A DNA stretch of 64,000 bases. It comes from Antedon mediterranea (lineage: Eukaryota > Echinodermata > Crinoidea > Comatulida > Antedonidae). The notes below the pieces were generated by a model. It saw nothing but the letters and a program-made list of their open reading frames with translations, ran no database searches and was not told the origin of the DNA. The translations under genes and the position numbers were made by a program. Location: the NCBI RefSeq assembly GCF_964355755.1, contig NC_092672.1, positions 20,210,501-20,274,500 of the forward strand, written 5' to 3'. Positions 8,129 to 19,867 of the stretch are shown here, in pieces (the stretch's first letter is position 1; each line of letters begins with the position of its first letter).

Positions 8129-10939
8129 GCAGTCTTCTTTTAGTTTGTGTATACAACTTTTAAAAATAGTAGAGTTTGTTGGCTATATATTACCTTTAGT
8201 CTGAATTTAAGATCTTTTTCCCTGCGTGTAAAAGTTAGGTGTTGTCTCTACTCGCGCATGCTCTCTTCCAATCACTAAAGACACTATAATAATAGAAGTC
8301 AGTAATCATCAAGTATTACACATTACATTATACACTCTAAACCCACTCATTCCAAGAAAGACACTATAATAATAGTCACATCATGTTTTTCGTTTTTTTA
8401 TCGTTTATACTGCATACCATTATATAAAAAACCTTACGCGAGAAAAAAGTTCATAGTGTAAATATACAGGTCCATGCTAACACTTGCACACGCAGGGCGG
8501 AAAATGGTGTATTTTGGAGAGTGATGATATCAGCAGTCACACGAGGAGCGAGCTTAGACAACGTGATGCTGGTAGTGGGAGTGCATGTGTTTTGAAAATA
8601 ACTCAGTTGTGGGTATTTTCCGAAGATTTTAAATCGCGTTTTCTTTTTAAACTCTTGAATTCATAAATAGTAATTAAACTCTTAGCTCTTTCACTATGTA
8701 GGCCTATTTATACAACTATAGCTCTAGCCTACTCTTCTTAATTAAAAGAGTCAAGTGCGTCGAATCCGCGTCTAGCAACGGTCGCGGGTTTGGTGCATCT
8801 TTTTTTCCCATTAGAATTATTAAGGGGGGTGGCTAGCCACCCTATTCACCCCCTGGATCGAGATTTATGCGCGAAAAGAAACGTGACCAGATCCTGTTTT
8901 ATGGTTCGGGGCAACCGCTTCCTTTTCCCAATCAAACCCCCACCCAAACCCCTTTAATCGACAGCGAACATTATACGCGGTACACCAGCTTTCCCCGACG
9001 GGCAGCTAGTGACTGTGATCTTATATTTTCTTCTTGCGTTGTGTTTGTTTAATTTGTTGATTTGTATTATATTTTGTATAATGTATCTTTTGCTTGAATA
9101 AATAATAATAAATAATATAATACCTACAATGGGAAAAGGTAATACCCATGTGCATGTCAAAGTTATTTAACAATTTTTCTCTCTAAAGTTTACATATTAG
9201 TTATTAATGAATTGTGGAATATTATTCGATCTGATACAAAACGTTAGTAGATTCCAAATGGGAATAATCCTTTGAAAAATATGATTAATTTAGGTGATTT
9301 AGCTTTACACTTCACAGACTTCTTATTTAATGTTACCATTTAAGTTATTGTAAATATATGCTTCTTTTATTTCTTGATAAATATAAATATTTCTAAATAA
9401 ATGTTGAATGAAACTTATAAAGAGACATAAGAACAAACAGATGCAGTTCTGGTAACCCTGTAGCCTTCAGTAGAAAAGTAAAATTATACAAAATTATCAA
9501 GATGAATATCGTAGATGGCCATACTTACACATGCTGTGCTTTGCACGCTTTTCTCCCTAAAATCAGCCACTGATTGTAACATGAAAATAGGTATGATGGT
9601 TTATGTGAAATAGTACGACACGCACTATTATTCAGCTCTATACTAAATTGATTTTAAATATAATCTTTCAGATGATTAAGTTGTACATTATCATTCATGG
9701 TTATATTAACAAATATTGCCTATTTTCTCTCTCTCCTTTGAAAATAGATTACTTTTTTAAGGCAAGTAATTTAGCTCATCGGCTTTTATATTTTTGTTAT
9801 ATGAAAGAACGAATTTCACACAGCAGTTTGAAACGGTGGGCCCATAACAAACAATTCAATTGTCCACTTATAAATGTACCATAACATTAACAAACTGACA
9901 AAACCTAACCACTTTTAAATAAAACAGCCTAAAACATGGTAGAACACTGGAGGCCTTTTGCTACCCCCTCCCCCACCAGTTCCTGAGGCCGATTGTTCAA
10001 ACTTTGTCACAAACCCCTTTTCCCCCTCCCTATTTTTCAAGACCGGATCCACCTCTGGGATTTATTAACAATTTTGTTGATATGATCATCCCAACATAAG
10101 TCTTGCTATTTTGACACCAAGATCAGTTAGTGTTCTCTCAAAGATACAACCATTCAACTGATAAAAATATGTGATGAGATGTTTAGAATGTGATATAGAA
10201 ATAATTTGAAAAGTCTTGTAACATTTTCCCTATTTAAAATATACGTCATGAAACCAATCAAGCAAATTAATATAGATATTGACACAAACTACTTGTAGTA
10301 GTTATCAACATGTTGGTGCAATAGCCACTGCTTCTTGAGGCTGAAATCAAACCCTATCAGCTCAAGCATGTCATGAGTGGTGGTCGGCGGCCTCCCCGCC
10401 CCCTCCAAAAAGAATGGGTGGGGGGTCCGGCTACTCCGCCAAGGTAACAAGGTGTGCAAAATTAATGAGTCAATTTTGACTGACGGAGGACCAAGTTGTA
10501 AATTACTCGGAAGCATTTATTAATAAATATTATTAATCCTAATCGTTTTCTTTGTGGTGTTTTTTATCTACTCGACTGACGGCGAATATATAAATAAATT
10601 GAAATTTCCCACGGTAGACGCATGATGGCTAAAAATAAAACGTCCAGTCGAACCAGAAACGATGCAGACAACAAAAGATCGTTAAGATTCTAAATATAGT
10701 TATCGTCGATCGCGCACAGACCTACAATTTTTTTTATATATATTATGGCAGGCCTTGAAAACGCGACGAAGATCGTTTACCTAGATTTTGTGTCTCATGA
10801 CATGAAACGCGATACTCTCTCTCCAAATAAACAGTACCCATATGTAGCACATGTTTTTTTCACTCAAAATTAATTATGGTCGGGGTTAGCTACAGAATAC
10901 TAGGGGAATTTTCTTTACACAGTGACATGTTGTAATAAT
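8129..10939. other. LINE 5' end and unassigned intergenic DNA
   Basis: No gene can be supported. The first ~150 bp upstream of ORF1 is probably the LINE 5' UTR, but its end is not defined. A 19-bp sequence (AAAGACACTATAATAATAG) occurs twice, at 8277-8295 and 8357-8375. A 14-bp palindrome GGTGGCTAGCCACC lies near 8826. A pyrimidine-rich tract occurs at about 9960-10035. The rest is AT-rich with only chance ORFs. Confidence 0.5.
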
Positions 10940-10960
10940 TGGACCTAGGACTAGGACACA

Positions 10961-11268
10961 CCCATTTACACTAACAATTTGGGCTGGCCCTGGGTCGGCA
11001 ATCGGTAAGTGTAAACATGCAATAAAGTTAGTTCAGCCCTGGGCCGGATGCGGACCTGGACCACCTCTCGAGGTGGGTTCAGGAGCGGCTTGTATGTTTT
11101 AGCCAGCTTATGTAGTGAACCATGACCAATGGCTTGAGAAATTGAAGTAAATAAATCCTCAGAGCCGTCATTTGGAACTCAAGTATAAACATACTTGAAC
11201 AGGCCCAAAGAATTAAATATGAACCCGATCCTGGAGCGGCCTAGGACCTAATCGTAAGTGTAAATGGG
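10961..11268. mobile_element. Possible MITE with CCCATTTACACT ends
   Basis: CCCATTTACACT at 10961-10972 recurs inverted at 11257-11268. The ~310-bp interior is GC-richer than its flanks and has no ORF. A related AAGTGTAAA also occurs inside near 11003. No target duplication was found, so this could be chance plus a dispersed repeat. Confidence 0.4.
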
Positions 11269-12158
11269 GTCTTAGCCTATGTTAAATCTTAACATGGAAT
11301 ATATTGATTTTTCATATATTTTTTTATGTTTACGTCGGCGTATTTATATTTCGCTAAGCCAAGGTAGGATTAAATAATCGCCGTGGTTAGGATTCCGGCA
11401 CCGGAACTCAACTGCCCACCGTTATGGAATCCGACACGCTATTGCGCATGCCCAGAGACTAGTGCCACACACCACACCTGCACCACCGAGAGTCGGAGGG
11501 ATTTACTGTAGTTAGTCGTTGGGCGCGAGGAGGGAGCGATAAATGAAACTTGGCCTAGGCTAGGCCATACATGAATTAATAATTAAAATACGACTACGCC
11601 ACGCGTTAAAATAATTATGATATTGATAAGAATCAGTATCTATCTAAAAATCGTCATGCTGTATTTTTATTTGACAGATGAAGTATGAAGTTCGGAATGG
11701 GAGAAAAACACAATGTACAGTATATAGGACCACAATGGAAATAATTTTGCCGTATCGGTACTTTATTGTGTTTTTATCCTATGCTTTTTTCAGAATAAAG
11801 AAACACAGGCCTGCCCAGTGTCATAACGCTTGCGTATTTCAATAAATGAGCGACGTAGCGTTGTGACCCCAACTTCCCGACAGTTCTGTATTTTCACATC
11901 CGCGCGGCAACTGCCGTCAACAAATCAACTTGTATATGATTGCATGTTATGTACAGTATAATGCGTTATATGAAATCTTTTATTTTGTACTTGAAAAATC
12001 ATAAAACTATAGTAGTCATGTAATTATATAAATCATTATATGAAGTTTATATATGAATGAAGCAAGCACTCCTTTAATTACGAAATAAATAGGCCCACTG
12101 GTCACGTCTAACTGGTAGGCCTACTTACTAGTATTAGTGGATCCCGTATTAGTAGGGT
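11269..12158. other. Unassigned DNA with a CpG-containing patch
   Basis: No coding frame. A relatively GC- and CpG-rich patch lies at about 11380-11540 and includes TTGCGCATGCCC near 11443, which resembles an NRF1 site. A promoter is possible, but no gene follows on either strand. Confidence 0.3.
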
Positions 12159-12196
12159 GACTACTTCTTCGCATGCAGCTAAAGTAAAATGACGTC
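12159..12196 (+). repeat. Left arm of a perfect 38-bp inverted repeat
   Basis: This 38-bp sequence starting GACTACTTCTTCGCATGCAG is the exact reverse complement of 19828-19865. Weaker matching continues inward (ACAGAGT, then TCATGCATAT) after an 18-bp difference on the right side. The pair could be the termini of a 7.7-kb composite element or two inverted copies of a short dispersed repeat. Confidence 0.8.
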
Positions 12197-12427
12197 ACAG
12201 AGTATCATGCATATTAATGCGACGCGAAATTTATCGAAACTCCTGAGCCATCGACTGACGATCATGTTTTTAACAATTAAAATCACGGCATATACAACAA
12301 AATATAATTGTTTTCCCTGCTGAGGATAATAAATAATATATTTAATTTTAATATAACAGGAAAGCCTAGATACTTCCAGTGCGAATAAAAAATAACAATA
12401 CCTAGCTAGGGTGGGTGGGAAGTAGTG

Positions 12428-12963
12428 CAGGGGTGGATTGCTATAAAACAGTCTTAACTGATGGTCTTAACTCCCCGATTAAAGCCGGCTTTATCAGATA
12501 GACGGTCTTATTAAAGCCACTCCTGATAGACCATTGCTATAAACCAGTCTTAGATAAGACCGCGTAAAGTAACAAATTGAGGGCGTACTTTGCGCGTAGA
12601 ATACCAAATAAGGTAATGTTCGTCACGCTTGTTCAATTCACAATCATAACAGTACGTACATTTCTACGCGAGAAAATCCATTCTAGGCCTATATAACAAT
12701 AAAATCACCGTTATTATTTGATTTAACACTTAAAACTCGTTCAATTGGTTGTCTTTGACGATAAATAATACGTAAAAGCAACAAAAAGAGAGGTTTAAGA
12801 CTGTTTTAAGACTCCTTCGAGTAGGCTTTAATTTTAAAGACCGTTTACAGGTTAGACCGCGGTATAGCAATGGTCTATAATATAAGACTACTTGCTACGT
12901 CACGAATTATAGCCGGCTAAGCGCTAAGACCGGTTATAGACCGCTTATAGCAATCCGCCCCTG
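12428..12963. mobile_element. 536-bp non-autonomous DNA transposon (MITE)
   Basis: The left end CAGGGGTGGATTGCTATAA and the inverted right end CAGGGGCGGATTGCTATAA differ at one base. Subterminal regions carry many copies of TAAGAC/GTCTTA in both orientations, so most of the element can fold. There is no ORF. A CAG...CTG end suggests a hAT-like or related cut-and-paste family, but I found no clean 8-bp target duplication, so the superfamily is open. Confidence 0.75.
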
Positions 12964-13023
12964 ATGTACACTAACCCAGCATAGTATGCTGGGTTAGTGT
13001 ACTATGCTGGGTTAGTGTACATC
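12963..13023. repeat. Palindrome with 21-bp perfect arms
   Basis: Positions 12963-12983 and 13003-13023 are exact reverse complements. The 19-bp spacer holds a further direct copy of the right arm (12985-13002). It abuts the MITE right end. It may form a hairpin or be a scar of end processing. Confidence 0.85.
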
Positions 13024-13426
13024 TGCACGATGCCACGCGGTAACGATGAAGGAGGATATGGATGGCCTGATAGTGTGTGTAGTGTACTAATAAACTACTA
13101 CTCAAATATACTGTATTTTACTTTAGTTAGGAAGCTAGTGAGTAGGTAGTATCATAGAAAATCTTTCTAGGCATTGGCATCTAAGAAATGGGTCGTTAGT
13201 AGTTTTTTTCTCTTGGCTACTAAGGATTTTATCATGATTTCTTCGACTACTTTCTGACTACATAAAATAGATAGGTGACATAATAGGTACTACCTATTAA
13301 AAGTACACAGTAAGTAGTTGTATCATAGTTGATGTAGCACTATTTAAAGTATGCCTTTAAGCTACACCATTGTTAGTAGTTTTTAATAGATATTTTTCAC
13401 CTTAAGAGTTTTTATGTAGACAGGGA
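13024..13426. other. TAGTAGGT-rich DNA left of the 164-bp satellite
   Basis: No gene. The sequence repeats short TAGTAG, CTACTA and GTAGTTTTT words. It loosely resembles, in inverted orientation, 19195-19400 at the other side of the arrays (shared GTCGTTAGTAG). Possibly diverged satellite or element border. Confidence 0.35.
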
Positions 13427-15180
13427 GTAGTCTCCATCTATCTATATATAATAGATATTTAGTAGGTATGAAAAAAAAGTTAAATGTAGTTTGTTAATAG
13501 GTTATAGATAGCTGTTGTCTATCTATTAAAGTAGACAGTTGATAGATAATACAAAACTGTATTACTCATAGATTTATAATAGACTTATAGTAGTCTCCAT
13601 CTATCTATATATAATAGATATTTAGTAGGTATGGAATATAAGTTAACGGTAGTTTGTTAATAGGTTATATATAGCTGTTGTCTATCTATTATAAATAGAC
13701 AGATGATAGATAATACAAAACTGTGTTACTCATAGATTTATAATAGACTTATAGTAGTCTCCATCTATCTATATATAATAGATATTTAGTAGGTATGGAA
13801 TATAAGTTAACGGTAGTTTGTTAATAGGTTATATATAGCTGTTGTCTATCTATTATAAGTAGACAGTTGATAGATAATACAAAACTGTATTACTCATAGA
13901 TTTCTAATAGACTTGTAGTAGTCTCCATCTATCTATATATAATAGATATTTAGTAGGTATGGAATACAAGTTAAACGTAGTTTGTTAATAGGTTATAGAT
14001 AGCTGTTGTCTATCTATTATAAGTAGACAGTTGATAGATAATACAAAACTGTGTTACTCATAGATTTCTAATAGACTTACAGTAGCCTCCATCTATCTAT
14101 ATATAATAGATATTTAGTAGGTATGGAATACAAGTTAAATGTAGTTTGTTAATAGATTATAGATAGCTGTTGTCTATCTATTATAAGTAGACAGTTGATA
14201 GATAATACAAAACTGTGTTACTCATAGATTTCTAATAGACTTACAGTAGCCTCCATCTATCTATATATAATAGATATTTAGTAGGTATGGAATACAAGTT
14301 AAACGTAGTTTGTTAATAGGTTATAGATAGCTGTTGTCTATCTATTATAAGTAGACAGTTGATAGATAATACAAAACTGTGTTACTCATAGATTTCTAAT
14401 AGACTTGTAGTAGTCTCCATCTATCTATATATAATAGATAGTTAGTAGGTATGGAATACAAGTTAAACGTAGTTTGTTAATAGGTTATAGATATCTGTTG
14501 TCTATCTATTATAAATAGACAGATGATAGATAATACAAAACTGTGTTACTCATAGATTTATAATAGACTTATAGTAGTCTCCATCTATCTATATATAATA
14601 GATATTTAGTAGGTATGGAATATAAGTTAAATGTAGTTTGTTAATAGGTTATAGATATCTGTTGTCTATCTATTATAAATAGACAGTTGATAGATAATAC
14701 AAAACTGTGTTACTCATAGATTTCTAATAGACTTGTAGTAGTCTCCATCTATCTATATATAATAGATATTTAGTAGGTATGGAATATAAGTTAAATGCAG
14801 TTTGTTAATAGGTTATAGATATCTGTTGTCTATCTATTATAAGTAGACAGTTGATAGATAATACAAAACTGTATTACTCATAGATTTCTAATAGACTTGT
14901 AGTAGTCTCCATCTATCTATATATAATAGATATTTAGTAGGTATGGAATATAAGTTAAATGTAGTTTGTTAATAGGTTATAGATAGCTGTTGTCTATCTA
15001 TTATAAATAGACAGTTGATAGATAATACAAAACTGTGTTACTCATAGATTTCTAATAGATTTGTAGTAGTCTCCATCTATCTATATATAATAGATATTTA
15101 GTAGGTATGGAATATAAGTTAAATGTAAAATGTAAAATGTAGTTTGTTAATAGATTATAGATAGCCGTTGTCTATATATT
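13427..15180 (+). repeat. 164-bp satellite array, about 10.7 units
   Basis: The anchor CTCCATCTATCTATAT recurs at 13432, 13595, 13759, 13923, 14087, 14251, 14415, 14579, 14743, 14907 and 15071, a spacing of 163-164 bp. Units are nearly identical. Each contains two hairpins: TATCTAT with ATAGATA around a 5-base loop, and TGTCTA with TAGACA around an 11-base loop. The unit is close to nucleosome-repeat length. There is no ORF. The last unit carries a small extra TAAAATG duplication. A lone diverged monomer follows at 16804. Confidence 0.95.
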
Positions 15181-16076
15181 AGTGCGTGTGTATAACAATT
15201 GTTACACCCAAATTCCCGCTTCTTTTTTGCAGCAGCAGCAGCAGGCACGATGCAGATGATCAGAGAAAAAAGGAGCATTCGCTTGTTGTAGGCCTTTTCG
15301 ATCAGACCATGAATGTTTATTTATACACAATGTCAGTTTAGTGGTAAGTGAATCAATCCATATCTTTACATTTTATTTGTTAAAGTTAAAGTGTTCCTTT
15401 TTGATAGGCTAGAAGCTAGGCTAGTAGGCCTCTAGTAGGCTCTATAACCTAGCCAGGCCTGTATTAGTTAGTAGGCCTAGGCTAGGGTAGGCCCTAGCCT
15501 AGGCCTAGTCTTTTTTAAATTGCACTAGGCATTTTTCATTCAAGTTATAATTATAATAGCCTAGCCTAGGCCTAATATACTTTATAGCCTAGGCTTATAG
15601 GCCTACTACTAGTTAGCCTAGGCCCTACATTGCCTGTTTGTTGTTCAAAAAACATTTATTTATTCAACAATGGCATTATACAGTATAATATAATTATAGG
15701 TGTGTACATAAATGAAAACATAGTAATAAGCCACAAGTTGTAGGCCTACTTCCCAGGGTTCAATTATAAAATAGATTTTTTAGTTTATAATATTAATACT
15801 AAATAGTTATACTGGGCTGCCTAGGCCTATTATCAGTTTGTTAATAGGCCTAAGCCTAGTCTATTAATAGGTTATTATTATACATATTTTTAAACACAGT
15901 AGGTTTCATTTATTACCATAAATATAATTTAATACTACCGCAAAACATAGATAAACTCACATTATTTTCGCCCGTTGAGTAAATGTATATTTTTACTTTA
16001 CAACAAACAAACTTGACGGGTTGTTTGTTGGTATATTTATTACTCCATTGTGTTGGTTCAGAGGATGTTTTTCTTA
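15181..16076. other. DNA interrupting the 164-bp satellite, with a TAGGCCTA cluster
   Basis: The satellite stops in mid-unit at about 15180 and a diverged monomer continues at 16804, so 15181-16803 looks inserted. At 15400-15650 AGGCCTA/TAGGCCT palindromic words are very dense. A short CAGCAG run lies near 15230. No gene. Confidence 0.5.
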
Positions 16077-16725
16077 CGCACCTGCCTTTCTTGTATTTTG
16101 ACTCCAAATTTGTTGACTAACTTTATCCTGAACACCACACTTTAAAATTAGGACTTATAAGTACTTTCAGAAGAAGAAACACATAATAACAAATAAATAA
16201 ATCCTTTAAATTGATGATTTTACAGATGTGTTTCTTTGTATACTGTAATGTAACTCCTCGAGCTCCCCATGCTCAATGTTTTTGTTTCTATGGAGCGCCA
16301 AAAGAGCAACAATAATAGTACAAGTATAAAAACAGAAAGAAAACGAAACAAAAAAACTTATCATGATTTTTAAATTAAAATTTATTTGCCAGTATTTATT
16401 TCTTCGTACTTGCATGAGTATACTATTATCATTACAATTTTAATTTTACATTGTTCCATCCACACTGTAGATGGACTCCACAGAGTTTTCAGCCCTCTAT
16501 ATAATTGTTGCTCTTTTGACGTTCCATAGAAACAAAAACATTGAACATGGCCCATGGGGTACTGTACTGTAGGCTAGTCATTTTGTGTGCGAGAAAAACG
16601 TCTGTAAAATCATCCATTTAAAAATGTATTTGTTACTTTTTATGTGATTCTTTTTCATGAAAGTGCCAATTCTAAGGTGTGGTATTCAGAATAAATGTTG
16701 GGAGTTAAAATACAAGGCAGGTGCG
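16077..16725. mobile_element. Foldback element with 225-240-bp arms
   Basis: Positions 16077-16316 and 16501-16725 are long imperfect inverted copies. Matching blocks include CGCACCTGCCTT at the outer ends, a central GATGATTTTACAGA and, next to the loop, CAATGTTTTTGTTTCTATGG with AAAGAGCAACAAT. The spacer is 184 bp. Open frames here, such as 16206-16415 minus, are by-products. A transcript would form a long hairpin. Confidence 0.8.
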
Positions 16726-16803
16726 AAAGATAAATATTTGTAATCTAGGTGTTGGGTCTTAGCTTTCGTGATCTTAGGTCTTAGGGGGTCTTAGCTTTCG
16801 TGA

Positions 16804-17035
16804 CACCCATTGTAAGTATGCAGTTGATAGATATTACAACTGTGATATTAATAATAGATTTCTAATGCAGTATCTAGGCCTAGAGGCCTAGGTCATCTAG
16901 CTATATCTACTGTATCTATTTGTAATAATTCTTAGTAGGCCTAAGTATATAAAATAAATAGTTTATTAATAGTTACTGGCTATTATCAGTTTGTTTATAG
17001 TCTGTTAATAGGTTACTGGTAGGTAGCCCTTGTAT
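16804..17035 (+). repeat. Diverged monomer of the 164-bp satellite
   Basis: It follows the satellite consensus in order: GCAGTTGATAGATA, an ACTGTG segment, ATAGATTTCTAAT, ATCTAGCTATATCTA, TAGTAGG, then CAGTTTG and TTAATAGGTTA. It has small insertions of AGGCCTA-type sequence. It shows the original array extended further right before interruption. Confidence 0.65.
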
Positions 17036-17278
17036 AGCAAAATTCAAATGGCATATTCAACAAAAAAATGTTTAAACAATTATTTTTTCAGAGAGACGAT
17101 CTTTAACCTATACTAGTACAAATTTGATGGTCAAGTGCAAAGATGATTAATTTATGGTGAAGTGTGCTTTTGCGTAATTAATTTTTCATGTCAATAGTGA
17201 CAATATTTGGTGCATTTCTTATTGTCTGGTCTAATTCCATTCAGGAATTGTTTTGAATTTTGAAGTTTAAATAAAATG

Positions 17279-17850
17279 TATACTGTATATTTGGATACTG
17301 TGTCTTGTTTCATTTGATAAGTCTAGATTGTTACAAAAGTGATGAGTGTTGCTCTGTTGCTCGGTATTCTTCCTGTCACATGTCCAACTGAGTTCAAACA
17401 TGTGCAATGTTATGGTTAAGATATTAAGGTTTACAAATACTGTACTATCTTAATTTTTTGTTAAATAAATTTATAAAATGTATACTGTATATTTGGTTAC
17501 TAATGTCTTGTTTCACTTAATAAGTCTAAATTGTTACAAAAGTAACTGTTGTTGTTGTTTGGTATTCTTCCTTTTACATGTCCAGCTGAGTTAAAACATG
17601 TGCAATGTTATGGTTAAGATATTAAGGTTTACAAATAATGTACTATCTTAATTTTTTGTTAAATAAATTTATAAAATGTATACTGTATATTTGGTTACTA
17701 ATGTCTTGTTTCACTTAATAAGTCTAAATTGTTACAAAAGTAACTGTTGTTGTTTGGTATTCTTCCTTTTACATGTCCAACTGAGTTAAAATATGTGCTT
17801 AAAGTTTTCGGACTCGCATATGTATGGACAAGATTAAGGTTTACAAATAC
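17279..17850 (+). repeat. Tandem repeat of about 200 bp, 2.8 units
   Basis: TATACTGTATATTTGG recurs at 17279, 17481 and 17679 (202- and 198-bp steps). Units share AAGTCTA, TTGTTACAAAAGT, TTCTTCC and ACATGTGCAATGTTATGG. The second and third are more alike than the first. No ORF. Confidence 0.9.
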
Positions 17851-17989
17851 GGGAAAAAAATTAATTTGTTATTTTTTTAATCATTATACATTTGTTATTT
17901 GCCAATAAGATGAATTATTGTTCTGTATCTGTATTTTAGCCAGAAAAGATTAGATTTTTAATTTCTGTAGATTTTAAGTATCTAAATTA

Positions 17990-19190
17990 ACAGTAGTTAA
18001 TTTATGTAGATTTTTAATAGCCAATTTATATGTAGATTTTTAATAGCCCAATAATATCTATATGTAGATTGTTAATAGCCCAATAATAGTTATATGTAGA
18101 TTTTTAATAGTCCAATAATATCTATATGTAGATTGTTAATAGCCCAATAATAGTTATATGTAGATTTTTAATAGCCAATTATTTAGTAGATTTTTAATAG
18201 CCAAATAATGTAGATATTTAATAGCCCAATAATAGCCAATTTATGTAGATTTTGAATAGCCAAATAATGTAGATTTTTAATATCCCAATAGTCGCCAATT
18301 TATGTAGATTTTAATAGTCCAATAATAGCCAAATAATGTAGATTTTTAATAGCCCAATAATAGCCAAATAATGTAGATTTTTAGTAGACAAATAATAGCC
18401 AAATAATGTAGATTTTTAGTAGACAAATAATAGCCATTTTTAAGTAGATTTTTAACAGCCCAATAATAGCCAAATAGTGTAGATTTTTAATAGCCCAATA
18501 ATAGCCAAATAATGTAAATTTTTAGTAGACAAATAATAGCCATTTTTAAGTAGATTTTTAATAGACCAATAATAGCCAAATAATGTAGATTTTTAGTAGA
18601 CAAATAATAGCCATTTTTAAGTAGATTTTTAATAGACCAATAATATCCAAATAATGTAGATTTTTAGTAGACAAATAATAGCCATTTTTATGTAGATTTT
18701 TAATAGCCCAATAATAGCCAAATAATGTAGATTTTTAGTAGACAAATAATAGCCATTTTTATGTAGATTTTTAATAGCCCAATAATAGTCAAATAATGTA
18801 GATTTTTAGTAGACAAATAATAGCCATTTTTATGTAAATTTTTAATAGCCCAATAATAGCCAAATAATGTAGATTTTTAGTAGACAAATAATAGCCATTT
18901 TTAAGTAGATTTTTAATAGCCCAATAATAGGCAAATAATGTAGATTTTTAGTAGCTGAATAATAGCCAATTATTTAGTAGATTTTTAATAGTATATTAAT
19001 AGCCAAATAATGTAGATTTTAAGTAGACAAATTATAGCCATTTTATGTAGATTTTTAATTGCCAAATAATAGCCAATTTATACAGATTTTTAATAGCCCA
19101 ATAATAGTCATTAATTAGTAGATTTTTAATAGCCCATAAATAGCAAATTAATGTAGATTTTTAAAAGCCAAATAATAGCCAATTAAGAAT
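17990..19190 (+). repeat. AT-rich array with a 71-bp higher-order unit
   Basis: Many copies of a ~35-bp word of the form GTAGATTTTTAATAGCC plus AATAATAGCCAAATAAT. From about 18527 pairs of these form a regular 71-bp unit: AGACAAATAATAG starts at 18527, 18598, 18669, 18740, 18811 and 18882. The edges are more irregular. No coding potential. Confidence 0.92.
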
Positions 19191-19460
19191 CCATTCTAGA
19201 TAGATTATTGGTAGTCTAATAATAGTTGTATTTAGTAGGTGTCGCCTACTAATATCATCGCGAAATATGCTAATGAGGCAAAAATCTACTAACGACTATA
19301 AAAAATCTATCAAATATCTATCTACTAGTAGGTGATAAATAAGCGACAGCTCTATATCTACTAAGCCGGATAGACTATAAGGCTAACCGCTATAGAGCTA
19401 TAACTACTAAGACTTTTTGTTATGGGTCTTTATGACGTTATCCAAATTCCTTCACTTGCA

Positions 19461-19496
19461 CTGATGAAGGGCTAGTGTTGCCCGAAAGCTCTGCTA
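19461..19496 (+). ncRNA. Degenerate hammerhead-ribozyme-like motif
   Basis: CTGATGA (19461-19467) is followed by a GGGC/GCCC stem with a 7-base loop, GAAA (19484-19487), then a 3-bp AGC/GCT stem with a TCT loop and an A at the expected cleavage base. This matches hammerhead core order as found in Penelope-like retroelement terminal repeats. The flanks do not pair as stem I, so self-cleavage is doubtful. It may be a decayed Penelope-like terminal repeat. Confidence 0.35.
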
Positions 19497-19827
19497 ACTT
19501 TTCTGGCTGTTTACTTTATTGTTTTGATTTAGCTTTTCGCTTTTTATTTTTGTATCTCCATTGAGATCCAGCCACTGATACCCACAGCATTGTCATTTTT
19601 TTCAGTAATTTGCCTTTGGATTTAATCTGCTTCTTTGTTATCAGGAACAATATCGGAATAATTTTATTTTCCGTACCACCGTTCGCACAATAATTATCAC
19701 TGAAAACATTTTGTAAAATTGTATAGCGCCACTACACGCTTATTTGGTAAAATCATGAGCGCGCAAGAGCAGAGACAAACATCCCTTTTGCATATGCATG
19801 AGACTCTGTGACGACACGCTTTAACGT

Positions 19828-19865
19828 GACGTCATTTTACTTTAGCTGCATGCGAAGAAGTAGTC
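19828..19865 (-). repeat. Right arm of the perfect 38-bp inverted repeat
   Basis: Exact reverse complement of 12159-12196. Immediately to its right lies a tRNA-like SINE head. No matching target duplication was found outside the two arms. Confidence 0.8.
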
Positions 19866-19867
19866 TA

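Noticed and set aside
11380-11540. CpG-rich patch with an NRF1-like site as a promoter
   Set aside because: No exon, TATA or coding frame follows on either strand; it may be part of a repeat.
16206-16415. 69-codon minus-strand frame with a hydrophobic segment
   Set aside because: It lies within one arm and loop of a foldback element, and no matching frame is kept in the other arm.
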